Source: Leuctra nigra (lineage: Eukaryota > Arthropoda > Insecta > Plecoptera > Leuctridae). From it: 64,000 bases of DNA. Positions 52,901-61,900 of this stretch are shown piece after piece; within the stretch, counting starts at the first letter, position 1; every line of letters starts with the position of its first letter. Both the position numbers and the translations under genes were made by a program. The notes beneath the pieces were generated by a model, which worked only from the letters and a program-made list of their open reading frames with translations, was not told the DNA's origin and searched no databases. The stretch covers positions 17,659,701-17,723,700 of the forward strand of contig OW203771.1 in assembly GCA_934045905.1 (NCBI GenBank), read 5' to 3'.

Positions 52901-55900
52901 ATCGTGTGCGGCACTCCTGGTGGCAGTGACAATATGTTAGTTCATCGTGTGCGGCACTCCTGGTGGCAGTGCCTATATCGTTTAGTTCACCCAAGTGGAA
53001 GTACCTTGAGATCAGTGGTTCACCCCCAATGCGGTGGTGGATGTTTGAGGTGAAAGAAATGACGTACTACATTGCAACTAAAAACTGTATTTGAACGAAA
53101 CGGATTGGCTGCTTGTGAGGTTACCTTGACAATCATTCATTGTTATTATCAAAATCAGAGCTGACATACTTGAGTTAGATGACGAGTTGGCATAGACTTC
53201 ATCGGATGATGCCATCACATTATTTTTCAGCCAATGCATTTCTTTCGAATACAATAAGTATGTTCTTAGGTCTAACGGACTATTTTAGCTGGTAATAGTT
53301 GAGTAATTCTAGATCGCATATACACACGTGGAACATATAAACCAGTTAAAATACTGAATAGTGCATGGAGCAAATCAATTTCTTTCACATTCATAGAGAA
53401 ATCGTTCATAGTCAACTGAAGCTTAATCAGGAGGAGGCTCAACGGCGAGCGCCGAACGTCGAACGGACGCCGAAATGTAAACGTACCTTTATACTCTTTG
53501 ATTTTTGAAAATTATGTTCGCGTAAAGAACCTACAGTCCGTGTCACAAGGAGCTGTCCGCCAGACGTGGTAACTAATTTAGCCTAAAACAGCTTTTTTGG
53601 TCATCTCTCAGACGAAAACAAATTTGGGCCCACATCTCGCGGACAGCTCCTTGTGACACGGACTGGGCGACGAAAATATGTTCTCATAGTTACATGACCC
53701 TTATGGCTAATACCCTTTTAGGGTGAATTTCTAGCTACTTAGTACAGTAATGTCGACCTTAGTGACAATGCCAATTAGATCAATATAATCATGAGGACTT
53801 GTTTCCAAGAGTGGGAAGGAGACACAGGGATACTAAAACGTTTCTACATACTTATTTGTTAGCGTGAAGGTGCAACACAAAGGGTTATGATTAAGAATTA
53901 AAATAATAACTTTATTAATTAAGACATCATGAATCAGCTCCACGACACCATATTTACAGCACATTAGGTACTAATCGTATTCAGAATTTGTATCTATCTC
54001 GAAGACATATAAATGTGTAAGCTGGACATTCAAGCTAAGCTCGACGAAACATTATTCAGAATCGGGATCAGGACCCAGGACCTTATCCTTAAGCGATCTA
54101 TATCCTATCTTCGCCGCGTGTATCGCCGCTAACCCATAGCTTCCTCCAGCAATGTCAGATACGAAATCCATCTGGTCACTGAGCAATGACCTTGGCGCCA
54201 TGTGTCCATGCTTCTTCAGGGACGGCTGCTGCGCGCACCTCTGTGCGCAGCTCGAGTCGCCTGGTTTACAACCTTCTGCGCACTCTCCCCCAACGTTGGG
54301 CGCCACTTGAGGCTCTTGCTTTGCGTTGTGGGCGCAGCGTTGCTCATAGCTCCGGGCGCAGTTGAAGTCACTTGGGTCGCAACGTTGAGCGCATATTTCG
54401 TCTGTTCGGACATTGTTAGGATGGCTGCCTTCATTCCGAGAGCATCTCAACGCCCAATTCTGTGAGCAGAGAAGATCGTCGGCTCTGCAGAGCTGTGTAC
54501 ACTGCACATCCGTTGGACCAACGTTGGGCGCAATGTTATTCGAAATATCTCGGGGAGCACCTAAAACTAATGGATTTATTATTTTACAATATCTAATTAT
54601 TTGTAGTGGATACATAATTCAGGATTTAGTTACATGTAGCAAATTGAGGGGTCCGAGGTAAGGGCAACTATTTAGATAGCTTAGAGTTGTTTATAGATGA
54701 TGGAAAAATAATATGAGTGATTTTTCAAGAAATGCTTCAGTAAAAGCACAGACTTTTTATGTAAAAGTAAAGCGAAATACCTCAGTACATTTAGGTTTAG
54801 TGTAAAATCTTGTCTTAAACGTGAGGTTAAGCAAGTTTGACTTCTGTTTGACTATCAATTAATTTATTTTAGGTCCAGAACCGTATGACAATTTTGTAAT
54901 AAGTACTCGGAGTTCTGGGTTTACACACACCGACGATAATTAATAAAGACCCAATCAATTTTTACAAAAATATTATCGTCTCGCTGAAAATCACGAGACA
55001 AAGTTGTAAAGAATGATTTGCTTTTTGTTGATCACAAGTTTCAAGCTCCTGGAATGTTTATGAACGTTTTTAATGTTATTAAAAGTGAAATTATAAATTA
55101 ACATTTCACAATTTTATCTGCACGTAACTATTAGATCGGGTCAATGCTCTTTTAATTCAAATGTTGACTTTGTTTTAATTTAACAGAGCACTGAAAACTG
55201 TCCCTATGAAACCCAAAACCAAGAAAGTTATGAGTATCAACTCCCTGAACGAAAAAGAACATATTCATTGACTGCAACATTGTCGGTTCAACATAATACC
55301 GGGTGGCGTAAAACAATTCACCCTGTTTGAGAGGTCACTCCGACCTTATTTACCTCCATGCTCCGACATAACTATTGAAGATAAAGAGCTGAAGCTTTCA
55401 CACATTGTAGAAAACATATGAAAATGTAATGTGTGTAAGTTTCAGAAAGTTTAGATTACAGTCTAACAGCCATAGAAGTCTTTAACAGAACTGTACTACA
55501 TTAAAAACAAAAATTAAAGATTCGTGGTCACTAATTTCGCTAGAACAGAAATCTATATTTTTACAATGGAAAACTCGTTTGCTCATACGTCCACAAGAAA
55601 AATAGTGGACCGAAAAAACATAAATTCACCTAATTCCCACGAAGTAACCCCAAATCAATTCTTCAAACAAGTCAATTATCTGGTATTATGTTTTTTTTTC
55701 AACTTTAACTTCAATAAGTCCCAACTTTTTTATATACCAAATTGTTAAAAAATTGCACATATTAAATTTTGGTATGTTTTCTATAATTGGTAAATATATT
55801 TCATAACTCTACATTTAATAGTTTTGATTTAGTGACCTCCCAAACTAAGGGATTATTTTGCGCCACCCTAAATTGCCTACAACGAGAAATCAAATTCCTA

Positions 55901-58900
55901 ACATATTGCGGTTTCTTTAGATACAAATAATTAAAACAATAATCACAATTCTAACACCTTACCTTCACTTAGATGTGTCTGGATTAATACTGTAACAAGA
56001 TTCAACACCACTGCATGATGCATATTCAGTCCCATCTTATCACCATTCCCAGCCCTTTAAACAAGTTATAAACCATCGAAGTAGAATACGTAGGTACCTA
56101 ACAGCCATTTATATTTGGTCGTAAAGAAATAACGATATTTCATAATAATAACTTGAATGATTTTGATGACAAATAAAAATAAACGTGTGCGTGCATAGAT
56201 TAGTTGTTTTGCAATCAGTGTTTGTATCTAGAGATTAGAAATACAAATGGAGGTAAAAAGTGCAGACGGGAATATGTTTTCGCGATTATCTAGGAGACTA
56301 GGATATTCAGTTTTTTTAGTATTCTTTCTCTTGCAATAGTACCTACTTCCACAAAACGTCATTGTTAAAACAATAACAGTTAAAATTACAACAAAAACTT
56401 GTGATGTGATTAATTCAAGAGATTGAAAAGAAATCTTAACATTTTCCACAGGACGTCGAAATTTACTTTGAGTTTTAAGAGATCTGAGTTGATAAAAACG
56501 ATTAAAAAACTGATTAAAGACATATCTTCTGCATAAATTGTACCTACCTAAAATATAAAATACTCATTAAAAGTATTAATGAAAATTTAAATCCGTATTG
56601 AAATACTGTTATACCGGATTAAATAAAGAGATAATCATAAAAAAATACACTGATTTCGGCAGTTTACATAAGAAACTGGCTGAAAATCAAGTACTTTTTT
56701 TTGTCTGGGGCTTAACGTCGCATTGTTCTGCAGCGAGGCTAATGGCGACGGATGAAGATTATGAAGATGATTGGGAGATGATGGTGAAGATTAGGTAAGG
56801 ATGGAAGGTGGGAAGGAGACGGTCGTGGCCTATTAGTAGGGTACCTTCCCAGCATTTGCCTGTCGACTGAGGGAAAACCACGAAAAAATCCCAGTCAGGA
56901 AGGACGGCCGCGGGAATCGAACCCGGGCCTCCGGAATACAAGCTCAGAGCGTTAACCACTCAGCCATACCTGTTCCGTAGTACTTATTTCGTTTTTTTTT
57001 GTTACTTTGATAAAGACATACATATTATCCTTCCTTATTGTAGAGCAATTGCATGCAGTACTTATTTCGTACTACATACAATTGCTCTACAATAAGGATG
57101 GATAATATAATATGTATGTCTATATCAAAGTAACAAAACAATCATTAATCAATAATCATAGATAAAAATGAAGAACAAACATAATACAAACCCATTTTTA
57201 ATATCAACTAAAAATTACATTTCAACAATTATTTAAAAAAGGTCGCTTCATCAGTTCCGTTTGGGTACGTATATGTTTTAATATAGTCGTCTGCCAATCC
57301 ATAAGCCAGCTTCAAAGCATGCATTGGTACCTTCAGGTAATCTCTAGTCATCATACTGGTTATAAGGTCCATTCCAGATGAAAATGTTGACCTTGGATGT
57401 ATGCCCGTGTTATTATTTGGATTATTTGTACTGTTGCCAGCATCTGGAGGAACATCATGTGCATTCACGGTCTCGTTTGGATGAGGGCTGATCGTTGAGA
57501 CATCTTTTCCGGGAATGTCAATAGCATCTTTGGTTTCGTTCTTTGGATTATCTTTGGGAGCACCTAGAAATATTAAAGTGCTATGAAATACATTATTGAG
57601 CGAGCAATTATTGACTTCTCTTTTTTTGGCTCTTTTGGCACGGACCTTCGTTTTTTTCTGTTACTGACGATATACATACGGGTCACATTTTGTTCGATCA
57701 ATCTGACATTTTGAACACATGTACGGAACATCTCTGGGGTTTGCAAACATTAATTCTGTAAAAATCCGTTGATTAAAAAAAAATGGTTGGTCCGATTAAT
57801 TGAAATTTTGTCAGGTCATTAGGACCAACATTGTCCCAAATTTACAAAGTTCAGCCCTATCGTCCAATTGGTTAGAATTTAAAAAAAAGTCTTCCTTAAG
57901 CTCAAATTTGACATGATGACCAAGACCATCATTATATCATAATATTCCTAATCTCTCCCTCTTTTAATCGGTCAAGTGTTTATAGACTTGTTGCCACTTT
58001 AAGAGTTCAGGAAGAGTTGTCAAAAGTGATTTTTTGGATTTTTGAATTGAATTTTTATTCAAAATCAGGTTTATTTACCACGATGGTGAATCTTCATAAT
58101 TTCAACAAACATATTGTCGTAAACATTATATGTATCATGATTAGATTGGACGTCCGTCTATGAAACAACAATGCCTAACAATAGTCTGTTCAATGTTTAA
58201 AAGTGTACAAATACGCCAGCATTGTTGCAGCAATGCAACCCGACAACACTGCTTTCCATGAGCTTCTTTACTTCTCCATTAGTATTTACAAAACAATTCG
58301 AAAATTTAATCTATCGCAATATTTCAATCAAAGATGGACAGTGACTACACCTTTGTGCTGAATGAAGAAAAAATATTTTATCTTGGAATTAAATCATCTT
58401 CACTCTGAATCTTCACATTGAACTGATTTTAACACTAGACGTAAAACGAAAATATATATTTATTTATCTTGATGATTTAAGTGACTAATTGGTGATCTTC
58501 ACAGAATAATATAAGACAACAATAAGATACATACCTACGTTTGTATAAGGATTTTTTGTCATGTGTGTTCACTTTTAAAAATAACTGCTGTTGAACTCAA
58601 ATTCCTTAATTTTGCGATTATTTCAAATCAGCATATTGGGGAAAAGGGGCCAATGTTTAGTCTGAGTATGGGTAGGCGAAGCATGGTGCTGAAATCGGTT
58701 GACTTTGGGAAATACGCACCTGGGTCAGCATTGTATTCGTAGGTATTTGTGCCTACCGTCGATGATATTTGCAATATTATAAGGAGTTTTGACATCATTT
58801 GAAAAAAAAAATATATATATAATTTTTCTCGATTTTATTTCCTGTTGTCTAATTAAGTCACACATTTATTTGATGTTTGCTGTTGACAGATACACTAAGA

Positions 58901-61900
58901 CAAACTGGTTTTACCGTTAAACACAATTTAAAGTTATATCATACGTGATACGTAGGTATTTTAAGTATATTTTTAATTATAAAGGATATTTTAATATTTT
59001 CTACCTACCAATCATTTCACTGTAGATATGATGCATGAAAATGTTGAATTACATTATTTGAATAATTTGGGGTTGATTATGGACACTTATTACAGAGATA
59101 TAATATAATCTTACCATCAACAAGGGAAGTTCCAATCAATATTAATAAACCAAGCCAAAGTGTAAAATGCATGACGTTGTTTTTAAACTTCGTATGTCAC
59201 TTCGGAGATTTGCTCTGATCTGTCGTTTCTTCCTCTCAGGATTCTTTAGAAGAAACTTAGATTCCATGAAAAATAACTTGCTTCGTATGTACGTACTTAA
59301 ATTATCGATATTAGTCCATAAATAAAATTAATTGCCTTTTTCAATTTCGAAATGCAATTTTACAATTTTTATGATTTGCAATAAAACTGTGACATTAATG
59401 ATGACGAAAGCATTGTCGATTATTTTGTGTAGTAAGTTTAGTTTTGTATTTGTTCAGTAGGTATTTCTACTTTCTTGATAACAACGGTTTAGGTTATTCT
59501 TTATTATTGTTTTTAAATGTCATAAACTTTCACTGTTATGAGTAAAATATTTTGGGTACTAGAGTGACCCGTCATGTAAACATGACCAAGGTACACCAGT
59601 GGGATATGCCTAAATATGAACCGAATGAAATATTTGGCAGCAGAGTGTGCGTCGTTAATACACACGTGATGTCGTTAGCTTGTACCAATGCCCAACACAA
59701 TACGTGAACGAGAAGGGAAGGGAAACAGTTTAATCATACCTATGTAAAACTCTTTCATGAGTTTCCAAATTCCACTCGTAATATTCGTGTATAAATAAAG
59801 AATTAAATTTCCAGTGCGCATATATAATGTGTGCGCCGTTAAAATATATACCTACACGTGACATTGTTACTATTACCGCATGCACACTAGTTAATGTAAA
59901 TAGAAAAAGAGGAATACTTTTAAATCACAGAAAGCAATTAGAGTGAAAAAAGTTTTCAAATTGTGCGCCTTTAAAACTCGCCGGCTTTGTTGCATTGTCT
60001 TGTCGACCTATCCTTCATTTGTGTTACCAATTCATGATACATAGAGGTCCTATTCTGTTACCTTAAAACTTCTTGTGTCGGGGTAGGGTTTTATTATCTG
60101 TTACTCGTGCCAAAATGAATTATATTTTTATGACAAACATCACTAAAATTATTTCAAACTTAATAATATCGACAAAACTTGAGACATTTCAAAATTTGAA
60201 CTAATCACTTCTCATATTTTAGTATTGACTTTTATCGATGTCAATGTTTTTATCGAAATCATCGAGCCACCTTAAAATCAACTTCTAATCAACCAACAAT
60301 CATTATCTAATCGTCCTCTGATCACACTCTAATCATTCATACACTAATAATCATTTAATTATTTATAATCATCTTCAAAATAATGACACTAATTATGGAA
60401 AACTCGCATACAACACATATTGTTTCTGCCAAAACCATCATGGCCGCCGTCAGTTCAAATCGTCACATCATCATCACTAGCATTGCCGATGAGCAGTCTA
60501 GCCCTTTCATTGATACAAACTATAACATAAGATGTAAATGAACAGACACAGGAAATTATTTGCACTACTTTGTTGTTTCACTGGTTCCATTTGGGTTTCT
60601 ATATGATTCGATGTAGTCTTGTGCAAGGTAATAAGCCAGCAACAAAGCATTCATAGGCACCTTCCGGTACTCCCTAGAGACCACATTAGTTAGAAGGTCC
60701 ATTCCAGTTGACATTGTTGATCTCGGATTCAAACTATTATTCCCGTATTGATCTGGATTCAAAGCCATGTTATTAGAGTGTTTATTTCTACTCTTGCCCG
60801 CATCTTGGGTAACAGCATGCGCATCTTGGGGAACAGCATGCCCATCTTGGGGAACAGCATGCGCATCTTGGGGAATATAAGGCGCATCTTGGAGAACAGC
60901 ATGCGCATCTTGGGGAACAGCATGCCCATCTTGGGGAACAGCATGCGCATCTTGGGGAATATAAGGCGCATCTTGGAGAACAGCATGCGCATCTTGGGGA
61001 ACAGCATGCCCATCTTGGGGAACAGCATGCGCATCTTGGGGAATATAAGGCGCATCTTGGAGAACAGCATGCGCATCTTGGGGAACAGCATGCCCATCTT
61101 GGGGAACAGCATGCCCATCTTGGTAATGATCATGCGCATCTTGGGGTACATCATGCGCACCGTGGTGAATATAATGCTCATCTTGGTGAATATAAGGCGC
61201 ATCTTGGGGAACAGCATGCGCATCTTGGTAATGATTATGCGCATCTTGGTGAATATAATGCCCATCATGGGGAACAGCATGCGCATCTTGGAGAACAGCA
61301 TGCGCATCTTGGTGAATATAAGGCGCATCTTGGATAACAGCATGCGCATCTTGGTGAATATAAGGTGCATCTTGGAGATCAGCATGCGCATCTTGGTGAA
61401 TATAAGGCGCATCTTGGGGAACAGCATGCGCATTTTGGTGAATATAATGCGCATCTTGGGGAACAGCATGCTCATCTTGGGGAATATAAGGCGCATCTTG
61501 GGGAACAGCAGGCGCATCTTGGTGAATATAAGGCGCATCTTGGGGAACAGCATGCGCATCTTGGGGAATATAAGGCGCATCTTGGTGTACAGAATGCGCA
61601 TTCACGGTCTCGCTTGGATGATGTCTTTTCGTAATCGGGTCTTCTTTTCGGGGAATTTCAAAACCATTTTTGTTTTCGTTATTTGAATTAGCTTTGGGCG
61701 CACCTAGAAATATTAAAGTACCATACATTAGTTTAGAATAATATGGCGACAAAGGGTTACTTTGAGATCAACAGAAAAAAACATATATTATGATTTTCCC
61801 GATTTCATTCCTGTTGCCTAATATTAATATATAGTCGCTGTATACATATTTCATGTTTGATGTTGACAGATTGATAGCGATATTCAAAACACGTATAGAA

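Noticed and set aside
60759..61601. 280-codon second minus frame in the heptad array
   Set aside because: Same repeat, different phase; it has no link to the signal exon and a repetitive KMRMLFP-type composition.
60748..61686. 312-codon open frame on the plus strand in the heptad array
   Set aside because: It is a by-product of the 21-bp repeat. The minus frame has the signal exon, the correct acceptor and a C-terminal domain shared with SB.
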